Positions 53,947 to 63,220 are shown, counted from the first letter of the stretch. The stretch is 64,000 nt of DNA from Pseudonocardia nematodicida (GCF_040105385.1 NZ_JBEDNQ010000006.1:124001-188000); one strand, 5' to 3'. Notes: a model not told the origin generated them from the sequence alone. Numbers and translations: made by a program.

Positions 53947-54765
53947 GTGCCACTCGCCCTGATCACCAACGACGACGGCATCGCGTCGCCCGGCCTGCAC
54001 GCGCTCGCGAGAGGTGCCCGCGACGCCGGCTACGACGTCGTGGTCGCCGCTCCGGCCACCGACGCGAGCGGCGCCGGCGGGTCCGTCCGGTCGGTCACCG
54101 ACGACGGCCACACGCCGGTGGAGGAGCCGAGCATCGCCGAACTCGACGGGATCCCGGCGTTCGCGGTCGCGGGGGATCCGGCCTTCATCGTGCGTGCCGC
54201 CGGGCAGGGCTGGTTCCGCCGGGAGCCCGACGTCGTCCTGTCCGGGATCAACGTCGGCGCGAACACCGGCGGCCAGGTGCTGCACTCGGGCACCGTGGGC
54301 GCGGTGCTGGCCGGGTCGCTGAACGGCTGGTCGGGGATCGCGCTGTCGCTGGCCTGCGGGCTGGGGCTACCGGAACGCCCGCACTGGGAGACGGTCACCG
54401 GGCTGCTGCCCGACCTGCTGGGGCGGCTCGCCGCCCGGCCCGCCGGGACCGCGTGGACGGTGAACGTCCCCGACGTCGGAGCGGGTGAGCTTCCGCCGCT
54501 GCGCGAGGCGGAGCTGTGCGCGACCGGCGCGGTGCGGGTCCGGATCTCCGAGCGCGCCCCGGAGCGCGGACCGGACGGCGTGCGGCCGGCCGGCCTGCGG
54601 GCGCTGGTGTCCGAGGAGCACGGCGAGGCGCTGCCCGGCACCGACGTCGCGCTGCTCGCCGCCGGCCACCCGACCGTCACCGAGCTGACCCCGATCGGCT
54701 CCCGGACCGGGGTGACCGGCTACCCGGACGCGGCGGCCGCGCCGAGCGGGGACAGCGTGCGGTAG
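53947..54765 (+). CDS. surE: 5'/3'-nucleotidase SurE
   Basis: Metal-dependent nucleoside monophosphatase. The 272-residue protein has the paired aspartates of ALITNDDGIASPGLHAL at the N terminus, VVAAPATDASGAGGSV with the conserved SG region, and VVLSGINVGANTGGQVLHSGTVGAV with the metal-binding Asn. It is divergent from pfkA, with a leaderless promoter, and convergent with the superoxide dismutase gene. Confidence 0.93.
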   Translation: MPLALITNDDGIASPGLHALARGARDAGYDVVVAAPATDASGAGGSVRSVTDDGHTPVEEPSIAELDGIPAFAVAGDPAFIVRAAGQGWFRREPDVVLSGINVGANTGGQVLHSGTVGAVLAGSLNGWSGIALSLACGLGLPERPHWETVTGLLPDLLGRLAARPAGTAWTVNVPDVGAGELPPLREAELCATGAVRVRISERAPERGPDGVRPAGLRALVSEEHGEALPGTDVALLAAGHPTVTELTPIGSRTGVTGYPDAAAAPSGDSVR

Positions 54766-54853
54766 CGAGGCGCGGTCAGGACGGCGACGCCCGCCGGGTG
54801 CCCGCGGAACGCCGTCCGCAGGGCCCCGGCGACGTCCGGTGTGGAGCCGGAGC

Positions 54854-55453
54854 TCACGCCCGCGCCCGCGCGAACCGCTCGGAGGCGTCGGCCCAGTTGA
54901 CGACGTTCCACCAGGCCTTGACGTAGTCCGGCTTCACGTTCTTGTACTGCAGGTAGAAGGCGTGCTCCCACATGTCGAGCAGCACGATCGGAGTCTGCCC
55001 GGCGGGGAGCTGGGACTGCTGGTCGTAGAGCTGGTGGACCAGGAGCTTTCCGCCGAGCTGGTCCCAGCCGAGGATCGCCCAGCCGGAGCCCTGGATGGTG
55101 GTGGCGGCGGCGGTGAAGTGGGCCCGGAAGGCGTCGAAGGAGCCGAAGTCGGCGTCGATGGCGGCGGCGAGCTCGCCGGTGGGCTCGTCGCCGCCCTCGG
55201 GGGAGAGGTTGGTCCAGAACGCGGAGTGGTTGACGTGGCCGCCGAGGTTGAACGCGAGGGTCTTCTCCAGCCCGACGATGGCGCCGAAGTCGTTCTTGTC
55301 GCGGGCCTCGGCGAGCTTGTCGAGGGTGGCGTTGAGGCCCTGGACGTAGGTGTTGTGGTGCGTGGAGTGGTGCAGCTCCATGATCTCGGGCGCGATGTGC
55401 GGGGCCAGTGCGCCGTAGTCGTAGGGCAGGTCGGGAAGGGTGTAGTCGGCCAT
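54854..55453 (-). CDS. Superoxide dismutase, Fe/Mn family
   Basis: Detoxifies superoxide. The 199-residue protein has metal ligands His28 (IMELHHSTHHNTYV), His76 (GGHVNHSAFW), Asp160 and His164 (LLDMWEHAFYLQY). Residue 145 is Gln (QLYDQQ), where M. tuberculosis iron SodA has His; this position affects metal preference in mycobacterial enzymes, so manganese is favoured but not proven. No signal peptide is seen. A 22-bp inverted repeat lies 14 bp before the ATG. Confidence 0.95.
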   Translation of the reverse strand: MADYTLPDLPYDYGALAPHIAPEIMELHHSTHHNTYVQGLNATLDKLAEARDKNDFGAIVGLEKTLAFNLGGHVNHSAFWTNLSPEGGDEPTGELAAAIDADFGSFDAFRAHFTAAATTIQGSGWAILGWDQLGGKLLVHQLYDQQSQLPAGQTPIVLLDMWEHAFYLQYKNVKPDYVKAWWNVVNWADASERFARARA

Positions 55454-55467
55454 GCGACCGAGCTTCG

Positions 55468-55489
55468 GACCTGAACTCGACTTCAGGTC
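55468..55489. promoter_or_regulatory. Inverted repeat upstream of superoxide dismutase
   Basis: Perfect 8-bp arms GACCTGAA and TTCAGGTC flank 6 nt, just before the start codon. It is a probable operator or 5' leader hairpin; the binding protein is unknown. Confidence 0.55.
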
Positions 55490-55498
55490 AAGTGTGAG

Positions 55499-55939
55499 CT
55501 AGTTCTCGTCGCGTCCGGTCAGCGCGTGCTCCAGCTCGTCGGCCCGGTGCACGACCTGGCGGAACGGGAACTCGAACCCGTCCAGCGCGGCGGAGTGCAG
55601 CGGGATCGAGTGCCGGAAGACCAGGACACCCTCCTCGGCGGCCAGGCCGCCGATCACCGACGGGCCCGCCAGCTCGAGGGCCTTCACCGGGTCGATCTCA
55701 CCGAGCCGGGCCACCGGGGACTCGATCAGCACCCACTCCTGGTCCGGGTCCGCGACGGCCGCGGCCGCGTCGGTCACCTCGACACCCGGCTGCGCGGAGC
55801 CCTCCTGCAGCCGTCGCACGACGACGAGCTGGGTCCGTTCCCCGGTCGTCGGGAGCCGGAAACGGAGCTCGTCGGCGCCCTGCCGGACGACCTCGTACCG
55901 CACCCACACGTAGGACTTCAGGTCCTCCCAGGTCGCCAC
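55499..55939 (-). CDS. YbjN/chaperone-like hypothetical protein
   Basis: A 146-residue cytosolic protein that I do not firmly recognise. The arrangement TWEDLKSYVWVRYEV, LRFRLPTTGERTQLVVVRR, VLIESPVARLGEI and VFRHSIPLHSAALDGFEFPFRQVVHRADELEHAL resembles the type III secretion chaperone-like/YbjN superfamily common in actinobacteria. GTG 55939 was chosen because GGGGAGG lies about 6 nt upstream; an ATG at 55969 is the alternative. It is upstream of and co-directional with the dismutase gene. Confidence 0.65.
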   Translation of the reverse strand: MATWEDLKSYVWVRYEVVRQGADELRFRLPTTGERTQLVVVRRLQEGSAQPGVEVTDAAAAVADPDQEWVLIESPVARLGEIDPVKALELAGPSVIGGLAAEEGVLVFRHSIPLHSAALDGFEFPFRQVVHRADELEHALTGRDEN

Positions 55940-56043
55940 CGCGCGCCTCCCCCTCGTGTCGCCGTCCATCCCGCCGCCGGCCGTGCCGGACGACGGTCCG
56001 GGCGCGACCCTAGCGTGGCGGCCGACCGGGGCCGGACCCGTCG

Positions 56044-57501
56044 TCAGGCTCCGGTGGTGATCAGCTGCTCGACCGGGGCCCGGTCGTCGGTCAGGACCGG
56101 GGCGTCGCCGGTGAACGCGGCGGTGCGGGCCGGGTCGAGCACCGCCCGGGACTCGCCGTAGCCGGCCACCGCGGCCTCCAGCGCGGCCGGGTCGATCGGC
56201 CGGTCGGTACCGACGACCACGACGTTGCCGCCGCCACCCGGCTGGAACTCGTCGGGCCGGGCGATCAGCATGGTGTCGCCGAACCGCGAGTCGACCGTCG
56301 CGGTCGCGGCCCGGACCAGGGCGAGCGGGTCGCGGTCGATCACGTTCAGCACGTAGAGGCCGCCCGGTCGGAGCACCCGCGCGACCTCGTCGTGGAACTC
56401 CGCGGTGGTCAGGTGCCAGGGCACCGAACGCGCGCCGAACGCGTCGCCGACGACGACGTCGGCCGAGTCGTCGGGCAGTCCCGCGAGGTTCACCCGGGCG
56501 TCGCCGGTGCGCACGGTGGTGCCTCCGATCGCGCCGCCCTCGAGCTCGCGGACCGCGAGATCGATGACGCCGGCGTCCAGCTCGAGCACCTCCGACGTGC
56601 TCCCGGGGCGGGTTGCGGCGAGCCAGCGCGGCATGGTCAGCGCGCCGCCTCCGATGTGGACGGTGTCGAGCGGCTCGCCGGCCGGGAACGCGGTGTCGAT
56701 GGTCGCGGCGAACCGCTGGGTGTAGGCGAACTCCAGGTGCGCCGGGTCACCGAGGCGGACGTAGGAGTGCCGCAGGTCGTCGAGCACCAGGTAGCGGCCG
56801 GCCGGGTCCGCGGGGTCCGGGGTGACCGCGGCGCAGTAGTACGTGGTGTCGGCGTCGCAGCGGCCCGGGACGGCGACCAGCGCGACGGCCAGCACGACCG
56901 CGGCCGTGCCGCCCTGCACGATGTCGCTCCGGCGCCGCCACGGCGCGACGACGAGCCCGAGCACCAGGCACATGCCTGCGGTGACCAGCAGGATCGCGCT
57001 CACCGGCAGCAACGCGACCAGCACGAACCCGGTGAGGAACACCCCGGCCAGCGACCCGAGCGTGCCGGCCGCGGACAGCCCGCCGACGACCTCGCCGGAG
57101 CGGTCCAGCCCGGTCAGCCGGGCCTTGGTGACGGCCGGGGTGACCGCGGCCAGCGCCGTCACCGAGACCAGTGTGGACGCGGCGACCAGCAGCACCGCCG
57201 CGGACGCCCCGGCGCCCAGCACCGGCCCGAGCACGCGGACCAGGGGCCGGACGGCGAGCGTCCCCAGCCCGCCCACGACCAGCATCAGCGCGGCGACGGC
57301 GACCGGGTCGTGCCGGTCGGCCCACCGCCCGCCGAGCGCGGCGCCGGCGGCGATCCCGGCCAGCGCGACCCCGATCACCGCGGTCGTCGACTCCAGGGTG
57401 AGGCCGACGTAGGGCGCGACCAGCCGGGTCGCGAGGGTCTCGACGACCAGGATCGCCGCCCCGGAGACGACGACAGCGGTCCGGGCGAGGGCACGACGCA
57501 C
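56044..57501 (-). CDS. Membrane-fused spermidine synthase-like protein
   Basis: A 485-residue fusion of a roughly seven-helix membrane domain (about 1-215, MFS-like) and a C-terminal spermidine-synthase-type Rossmann domain (about 225-480). The latter has VHIGGGALTMPRWLA, VLELDAGVIDLAVREL, VVVGDAFGARSVPWHLTT and ARVLRPGGLYVLNV. Such fused MFS/spermidine synthase proteins are widespread in actinobacteria. Because polyamine-site residues vary, aminopropyl transfer is not assured; a membrane-associated methyltransferase-like role is also possible. Confidence 0.85.
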   Translation of the reverse strand: MRRALARTAVVVSGAAILVVETLATRLVAPYVGLTLESTTAVIGVALAGIAAGAALGGRWADRHDPVAVAALMLVVGGLGTLAVRPLVRVLGPVLGAGASAAVLLVAASTLVSVTALAAVTPAVTKARLTGLDRSGEVVGGLSAAGTLGSLAGVFLTGFVLVALLPVSAILLVTAGMCLVLGLVVAPWRRRSDIVQGGTAAVVLAVALVAVPGRCDADTTYYCAAVTPDPADPAGRYLVLDDLRHSYVRLGDPAHLEFAYTQRFAATIDTAFPAGEPLDTVHIGGGALTMPRWLAATRPGSTSEVLELDAGVIDLAVRELEGGAIGGTTVRTGDARVNLAGLPDDSADVVVGDAFGARSVPWHLTTAEFHDEVARVLRPGGLYVLNVIDRDPLALVRAATATVDSRFGDTMLIARPDEFQPGGGGNVVVVGTDRPIDPAALEAAVAGYGESRAVLDPARTAAFTGDAPVLTDDRAPVEQLITTGA

Positions 57502-57597
57502 CCGGCCATGGTGCAGGACCCCGGCCGGGCCCCCGTCGACGGTGCCGCTCGGCGCAGACGCCCGCCGCGGCCCGGTCCGACGGCAGTGCGTACCGGG

Positions 57598-58740
57598 TCA
57601 GAGGCCGAGGTGACGGGCGATCAGCATCTTCTGCACCTCGGAGGTACCCTCGCCGATCTCCAGGATCTTCGCGTCCCGGTAGAAGCGCCCGACCGGGTAC
57701 TCGTTCATGAAGCCGTAGCCGCCGAAGATCTGGGTGGCGTCGCGGGCGTTGTCCATCGCCGCGTTCGACGAGACGAGCTTCGCGATCGCCGCCTCCTTCT
57801 TGAACGGCTTCCCGTCCACGAGCAGCCGGGCGGCGTGCTGCCACGCCAGCCGCGCGGTGTGCGCGCGGGTCTCCATCTCGGCGATCTTGAACTGGATGGC
57901 CTGGTAGCTGCCGATCGTGTTCCCGAAGGCCTCACGCTCGCCGGCGTAGCGCACCGACTCGTCGACGCAGCCCTGCGCGAGCCCGACCGACAGCGCGGCG
58001 ATCGCGACCCGGCCCTCGTCCAGGATGGACAGGAACTGGGCGTACCCGCGGCCGCGCTCGCCGAGCAGGTTGGCCGCCGGGACGCGGACGTCGTCGAAGA
58101 ACAGCTCGCGGGTGTCCGAGCAGTTCCAGCCGACCTTCGAGTACTTCTCGCTCACCGTGAACCCGGGTGTCCCGGACGGGACCAGGATCGCCGAGATCTC
58201 CTTGCGCCCGTCGGGCTTCTCGCCGGTCACGGCGGTGACGGTGACGACCGAGGTGATGTCGGTGCCGGAGTTGGTGATGAAGCACTTCGACCCGTTGATC
58301 ACCCACTGGTCGCCGTCGAGGCGGGCGGTGGTGCGGGTGGCGCCGGCGTCGGACCCGCCGCCGGGCTCGGTCAGCCCGAACGCCCCGAGCGTGCGGCCGG
58401 CGGCGAGGTCGGGCAGCCAGCGGGCCTTCTGCTCATCGGTGCCGAAGCGCAGGAGCGGCATCGCGCCGAGTCCGACGCCGGCCTCGACGGTGATCGAGAC
58501 CGAGGAGTCGACCCGGGCGAGCTCCTCCAGGGCCAGGCACAGCGCGTAGTAGTCGCCGCCCATGCCGCCGTGCTCCTCGGGCACCGGCAGGCCGAACAGG
58601 CCCATCGCGCCCATCTTCGCGACGACGTCGTAGGGGAACTCCTCGCGGATGTACAGGTCCCCGATCACCGGGGCGACCTCCTTGCGCGCGAACTCCTCGA
58701 CCGAGACGCGCAGCGCCTCGTACTCCTCCACAGAGGTCAT
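57598..58740 (-). CDS. Acyl-CoA dehydrogenase
   Basis: FAD enzyme introducing a 2,3 double bond in acyl-CoA. The 380-residue protein has VTVEAGVGLGAMPLLRFG, FGLTEPGGGSDAGATRTTA (FAD/substrate binding), KCFITNSGTDITSVV and the C-terminal IFGGYGFMNEYPVGRFYRDA with LEIGEGTSEVQKMLIARHL. It is the last gene of the accD-accA-acyl-CoA dehydrogenase operon, overlapping accA by 4 bp. By analogy with mycobacterial fadE19 next to accA1-accD1, isovaleryl-CoA or another branched acyl-CoA is the likely substrate. Confidence 0.92.
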   Translation of the reverse strand: MTSVEEYEALRVSVEEFARKEVAPVIGDLYIREEFPYDVVAKMGAMGLFGLPVPEEHGGMGGDYYALCLALEELARVDSSVSITVEAGVGLGAMPLLRFGTDEQKARWLPDLAAGRTLGAFGLTEPGGGSDAGATRTTARLDGDQWVINGSKCFITNSGTDITSVVTVTAVTGEKPDGRKEISAILVPSGTPGFTVSEKYSKVGWNCSDTRELFFDDVRVPAANLLGERGRGYAQFLSILDEGRVAIAALSVGLAQGCVDESVRYAGEREAFGNTIGSYQAIQFKIAEMETRAHTARLAWQHAARLLVDGKPFKKEAAIAKLVSSNAAMDNARDATQIFGGYGFMNEYPVGRFYRDAKILEIGEGTSEVQKMLIARHLGL

Positions 58741-60824
58741 GACGTTCCCTCCCCGGTATCGGGCTCGACGACCGCCAGCACCGCGTCCTTCGCGACGGTG
58801 GCTCCGGCCCGGGCCCGCAGCTCGCGCACTGTCCCGTCGACCGGGGCGGTGAGCACGTGTTCCATCTTCATGGCCTCCACGACCAGCAGCTTCTGCCCGG
58901 TCACGACGGTCTCGCCCTCACCGACCTCGACGACGGTCACCGTGCCGGGCATCGGCGACACGACCGGTCCGCCGGCCGCCTCCGCAGCGGTGCGCGCGGC
59001 GTCGAGCGGTTCCTGCTCGCGCACGCTCCAGGTCCGGCCGTCCCGCGAGATCCACAGCAGACCGCCGGGGTCGTGGGCGGTCCGGTAGCGGCGGGTGCGT
59101 CCGTCGTGGGTGTGCTCGAGGACCCCGGGTGCGACGGCGGCGGTGCGGCACCGCACGAGCGGCACGTCCGCGGTGACCGACGCGGGTCGCGCTCCGTCGT
59201 CCGTGGTTCCGGTGTGCGGATCGGCCCGGCCGGGGAGGGCGAGCTCGAACCCCGCGGCCCGCCCGCGCACCCGGGTCTCGACCGTCCCGTCCCCGCCGAC
59301 GACCAGGCGTCGCACGGTCCAGGCCGGCTCGCCGACCCGCCAGCCGCCGGGGACGTCGAACGGGTCGACGACTCCCGTACCCGGCTCCAGGCGCAGCAGC
59401 GCCTGACCGGCGACGGCACCGAGCACGTCGTCGGGGACCTCGGTGTCCACCAGCGCGGCGCCGCGGCGGGCGATCAGGCCGGTGTCCAGGCGTCCGGCGC
59501 GGACGTCGTCGTCGGCAAGCAGGTTCCGCAGGAACCCGATGTTGGAGTCGAGCCCGAGCAGCACGGTGTCCCGCAACGCGCCGTCCAGCCGGCGCAGCGC
59601 CTCGTCCCGGGTCGCGCCGCGCGCGATCACCTTGGCGAGCATCGGGTCGTAGTCGGAGCCGACGACCGTGCCGGTCGCGATCCCGGAGTCGACCCGCACC
59701 CCGGCCGGAGGGGTCCAGTCCAGCACCGGGCCGCCGCTCGGGAGGAACATCAGCGTCCCGTCCGCGACGGCGGCGGTCTCGGCGTAGACCCGGGCCTCGA
59801 CGGCGTGCCCGGACAGCACGACGTCGTCCTGCCCGATCGGCAGCGGTTCCCCGGCCGCGACACGGAGCTGCAGCTCGACCAGGTCGAGGCCGGTGACCTC
59901 CTCGGTGACCGGGTGCTCCACCTGCAGCCGGGTGTTCATCTCCAGGAAGAAGAACTGGTCCGGCCGGTCGCTCGACACGATGAACTCGACCGTCCCGGCG
60001 CCGGTGTAGCCGACCGACCGGGCCGCGTCGCAGGCCGCGGCGCCCATCGAGGCCCGCTGCGCGTCGGTGAGCAGCGCCGACGGCGCCTCCTCGACGATCT
60101 TCTGGTGCCGGCGCTGCAGCGAGCACTCCCGCTCGCCGAGGTGCACGACGTTCCCGTGCGCATCGGCCAGCACCTGGATCTCGATGTGCCGCGGCGTGGT
60201 GACCAGCCGCTCGACGAGCAGGGTGTCGTCGCCGAACGAGCCACGCGCCTCGCGGCGCGCCCCGGCGATCGCGTCGGCGAGCTGCTCCTCGGCGTGCACC
60301 TCCCGCATCCCCTTGCCGCCCCCACCGGCCGAGGGTTTGAGCAGCACCGGGAAGCCGATGTCCGCGACGATCTCGCGAAGGTCCGCATCGGACAGACCGG
60401 CGCCGTCCGACCCGGGCACCACCGGCACCCCGGCCGCGGCGACGGTCGCCTTCGCGCGGATCTTGTCGCCCATCGCCTCGATCGCCGACGCCGGCGGCCC
60501 GACGAACCTGATCCCCGCCTCGGCACAGGCGGCCGCGAAGGCGGTGTTCTCGGACAGGAACCCGTAGCCCGGGTGGATCGCCTGCGCGCCCGTCGCCCGC
60601 GCCGCGTCGAGCACGGCGTCGATCGACAGGTACGACTCGGCGGCGGCCGCCGGTCCGATGCGAACCGCCTCGTCGGCGGCGCGGACGTGCGGGGCGCCGG
60701 CGTCGGGGTCGGAGTACACGGCGACGCTGCGCACGCCGAGCGCGCGCAGCGTCCGGATCACCCGCACGGCGATCTCGCCGCGGTTGGCGACGAGCACGGT
60801 GTCGAACATGCGCGGTGTGGTCAT
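58737..60824 (-). CDS. Acyl-CoA carboxylase alpha subunit (biotin carboxylase plus BCCP)
   Basis: A 695-residue AccA1-type subunit. It has a biotin carboxylase domain (VANRGEIAVRVIRTLRALG, HPGYGFLSENTAFA, GGGGKGMREVHAEEQL, EMNTRLQVEHPVTEEV), a linker domain and a C-terminal biotinyl domain with the biotin-accepting lysine in VEAMKMEHVL. It carboxylates its own biotin, which the beta subunit then uses. It follows the beta subunit gene by 8 bp. Gene order suggests a methylcrotonyl-CoA carboxylase-type complex rather than acetyl-CoA carboxylase. Confidence 0.95.
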   Translation of the reverse strand: MTTPRMFDTVLVANRGEIAVRVIRTLRALGVRSVAVYSDPDAGAPHVRAADEAVRIGPAAAAESYLSIDAVLDAARATGAQAIHPGYGFLSENTAFAAACAEAGIRFVGPPASAIEAMGDKIRAKATVAAAGVPVVPGSDGAGLSDADLREIVADIGFPVLLKPSAGGGGKGMREVHAEEQLADAIAGARREARGSFGDDTLLVERLVTTPRHIEIQVLADAHGNVVHLGERECSLQRRHQKIVEEAPSALLTDAQRASMGAAACDAARSVGYTGAGTVEFIVSSDRPDQFFFLEMNTRLQVEHPVTEEVTGLDLVELQLRVAAGEPLPIGQDDVVLSGHAVEARVYAETAAVADGTLMFLPSGGPVLDWTPPAGVRVDSGIATGTVVGSDYDPMLAKVIARGATRDEALRRLDGALRDTVLLGLDSNIGFLRNLLADDDVRAGRLDTGLIARRGAALVDTEVPDDVLGAVAGQALLRLEPGTGVVDPFDVPGGWRVGEPAWTVRRLVVGGDGTVETRVRGRAAGFELALPGRADPHTGTTDDGARPASVTADVPLVRCRTAAVAPGVLEHTHDGRTRRYRTAHDPGGLLWISRDGRTWSVREQEPLDAARTAAEAAGGPVVSPMPGTVTVVEVGEGETVVTGQKLLVVEAMKMEHVLTAPVDGTVRELRARAGATVAKDAVLAVVEPDTGEGTS

Positions 60825-60832
60825 CGCGGCCC

Positions 60833-62413
60833 TCACATCCGGAAGACGCCGAAGGCCGGCTCGGCCAGCGGCGCGTGGGCGGCGACGGACAGGGACAGCC
60901 CCAGGACGGTGCGGGTGTCGGCGGGGTCGATCACGCCGTCGTCCCACAGCCGGGCGGTGGAGTAGTACGGGTGGCCCTGGGTCTCGTACTGGGCCCGGAT
61001 GGCGTCCGGATCCGCGCCGGAGCCCACGGTGCCCAGCACGGTCGCGGCCTGTTCCCCGCCCATCACCGAGATCCGGGCGTTCGGCCACATGAACAGGAAC
61101 CGCGGCGAGTACGCCCGACCGCACATCGAGTAGTTCCCGGCGCCGAACGACCCGCCGATCACCACGGTCAGCTTCGGCACCCGCGTGGAGGCCACCGCGG
61201 TGACCATCTTCGCGCCGTGCCGGGCGATGCCGCCCGCCTCGTACTCACGGCCGACCATGAACCCGGAGATGTTCTGCAGAAAGACCAGCGGTATGCCGCG
61301 CTGGTCGCAGAGCTCGACGAAGTGCGCGCCCTTGACCGCGGACTCGGAGAACAGGATCCCGTTGTTCGCGACGATCCCGACCGGGTGGCCGTGGATCCGG
61401 GCGAAGCCGGTGACCAGCGTCGTGCCGAACTCGGACTTGAACTCGCCGAACCGGGAGCCGTCGACGATCCGGGCGATCACCTCACGCACGTCGTACGGGG
61501 TGCGGGAGTCGGTCGGAACGGCGCCGTAGAGCTCCGCCGGGTCGACGACCGGCTCCTCGGTGGGTACGACGTCCCACGGCCGGGCGGCCCGCGGACCGAG
61601 GGTGCCGACGATCGCGCGGACCCGGCGCAGCGCGTCGGCGTCGTCGGCGGCGAGGTGGTCGACGACGCCCGACGTGCGCGCGTGCAGGTCCCCGCCGCCC
61701 AGCTCCTCGGCCGTCACGACCTCGCCGGTCGCCGCCTTCACCAGCGGCGGGCCGCCCAGGAAGATCGTGCCCTGGTTGCGGACTATCACCGACTCGTCGC
61801 TCATCGCCGGCACGTAGGCGCCGCCGGCGGTGCAGGAGCCGAGCACCGCGGCGATCTGCGGGATGCCCGCACCGGACATCCGGGCCTGGTTGTAGAAGAT
61901 CCGTCCGAAGTGGTCGCGGTCGGGGAACACCCGGTCCTGTTCGGGCAGGTAGGCGCCGCCGGAGTCGACCAGGTAGATGCACGGCAGCCGGTTCTCCCAG
62001 GCGACCTCCTGGGCGCGCAGGTGCTTCTTGACCGTGACCGGGAAGTAGGTGCCCCCCTTGACGGTCGCGTCGTTGGCGACGATCACGACCTCGCGCCCGG
62101 CCACCCGCCCGACGCCGGTGATCATCCCGGCGCCGGGGGCCTGGCCGTCGTACATCTCGTGTGCCGCCATCGGCGACAGCTCCAGGAACGGCGACGACGG
62201 GTCGACCAGGGCGTCCACCCGGTCCCGCGGGAGCAGCTTGCCGCGCTCGACGTGCCGGGCCCGGGAGCGCTCGGGGCCGCCGAGCCGGGCGCTCGCCAGC
62301 TGTGCGTTCAGGTCGGCGACCAGGTCGCGGTGCGCCGCGGCGTTCGCGGCGAACCGGTCGCCGGACGGGTCGACGGCGCTGCCGAGCCTCGGCGCTGCCT
62401 CGGGGACCAGCAT
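60833..62413 (-). CDS. Acyl-CoA carboxylase beta subunit (AccD1/MccB-like carboxyltransferase)
   Basis: A 526-residue carboxyltransferase with two crotonase-like halves. Motifs are VANDATVKGGTYFPVTVKK, YLVDSGGAYLPEQDRVFPD, AVLGSCTAGGAYVPAMSDE and LQNISGFMVGREYEAGGIAR. The PDRDHFGRIFYNQA and SGGAYLPEQ stretches fit methylcrotonyl-CoA carboxylase beta chains. It heads the operon and has AAGGGG before the ATG and a double palindromic site just upstream. HMG-CoA lyase and methylglutaconyl-CoA hydratase, needed to complete leucine breakdown, are not in the window. Confidence 0.94.
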   Translation of the reverse strand: MLVPEAAPRLGSAVDPSGDRFAANAAAHRDLVADLNAQLASARLGGPERSRARHVERGKLLPRDRVDALVDPSSPFLELSPMAAHEMYDGQAPGAGMITGVGRVAGREVVIVANDATVKGGTYFPVTVKKHLRAQEVAWENRLPCIYLVDSGGAYLPEQDRVFPDRDHFGRIFYNQARMSGAGIPQIAAVLGSCTAGGAYVPAMSDESVIVRNQGTIFLGGPPLVKAATGEVVTAEELGGGDLHARTSGVVDHLAADDADALRRVRAIVGTLGPRAARPWDVVPTEEPVVDPAELYGAVPTDSRTPYDVREVIARIVDGSRFGEFKSEFGTTLVTGFARIHGHPVGIVANNGILFSESAVKGAHFVELCDQRGIPLVFLQNISGFMVGREYEAGGIARHGAKMVTAVASTRVPKLTVVIGGSFGAGNYSMCGRAYSPRFLFMWPNARISVMGGEQAATVLGTVGSGADPDAIRAQYETQGHPYYSTARLWDDGVIDPADTRTVLGLSLSVAAHAPLAEPAFGVFRM

Positions 62414-62427
62414 GTCCGCACCCCTTC

Positions 62428-62461
62428 GTTAACGGTCGTTAACATGTTAGCGGTCATTAAC
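62428..62461. promoter_or_regulatory. Double 16-bp operator upstream of accD1 operon
   Basis: Two near-identical 16-mers, GTTAACGGTCGTTAAC (62428-62443) and GTTAGCGGTCATTAAC (62446-62461), lie 18 bp apart, each an imperfect palindrome of TTAACG/CGTTAA arms. The TA-rich element sits 14 bp before the carboxylase start. It fits a TetR-type repressor site; no TetR gene is adjacent. Confidence 0.7.
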
Positions 62462-62517
62462 GCACGTCGTCCAGGGCGCACCTCGGGGGACTCAGGGGGA
62501 TCACAGCGCCCGGTCAC

Positions 62518-62523
62518 TACGGT
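62518..62523 (+). promoter_or_regulatory. Candidate -10 box (leaderless) of the response regulator
   Basis: TACGGT lies 7 nt before GTG 62531. Confidence 0.4.
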
Positions 62524-62530
62524 GACGATC

Positions 62531-63220
62531 GTGCGCCTGCTACTGGTCGAGGACGAGAAACCGCTGGCCGAACTCGTCCGGCGCGGCCTGGCCGCGGAGG
62601 GACACGAGGTCGAGATCGCGCACGACGGCAACACCGGCCTGCAGTACGCACTCTCCGGACGGCACGACGTGATCGTCCTGGACATCATGCTGCCCGGGCT
62701 GTCCGGCTACCGGATCCTGCAGCACCTGCGCGACCGCGGCGTCTGGACGCCGGTGCTGATGCTGACCGCCAAGGACGGCGAGTACGACGAGGCCGACGCG
62801 TTCGATCTCGGCGCCGACGACTACCTGACCAAGCCGTTCTCGTTCGTCGTGCTGCAGGCCCGGCTGCGCGCCCTGCTGCGCCGCGCCGGGGAGGCGGCGC
62901 CGACCGTGCTGCGGGTCGGCGACCTGACCCTCGACCCGGGCACACACCGGGTGCACCGCGGCGAGGTCGAGATCTCGCTGACCCCGCGCGAGTTCGGGGT
63001 CCTCGAGCATTTGATGGCGCACCCCGGGCAGGTCGTCACCAAGACCGACATCCTGCGGTCGGTGTGGGACGCCCACTACGACGGCGAGGTCAACGTCGTC
63101 GAGGTCTACGTCGGCTACCTGCGACGCAAGATCGACACTCCGTTCGGCACACGCAGCATCGAGACGCTGCGCGGCGTCGGCTACCGCATGCCCGAACCGG
63201 GAGCCGGCGCACCCTCCTGA
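62531..63220 (+). CDS. OmpR-family response regulator
   Basis: A 229-residue two-component DNA-binding regulator. The receiver domain (1-118) has acidic pocket Glu7/Asp8, phosphoacceptor Asp51 (VIVLDIMLPG) and Lys101 (DDYLTKPFS). The winged-helix output (about 130-225) has SLTPREFGVLEHLMAHPGQ and VEVYVGYLRRKIDTPFG. No histidine kinase is adjacent in the window, so it is an orphan or its partner lies elsewhere. GTG 62531 is chosen for the leaderless -10; GTG 62522 would add three residues. Confidence 0.93.
   Translation: MRLLLVEDEKPLAELVRRGLAAEGHEVEIAHDGNTGLQYALSGRHDVIVLDIMLPGLSGYRILQHLRDRGVWTPVLMLTAKDGEYDEADAFDLGADDYLTKPFSFVVLQARLRALLRRAGEAAPTVLRVGDLTLDPGTHRVHRGEVEISLTPREFGVLEHLMAHPGQVVTKTDILRSVWDAHYDGEVNVVEVYVGYLRRKIDTPFGTRSIETLRGVGYRMPEPGAGAPS

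Noticed and set aside
58857..60965. A 702-codon plus-strand frame opposite the carboxylase alpha gene
   Set aside because: Shadow of the biotin carboxylase gene.
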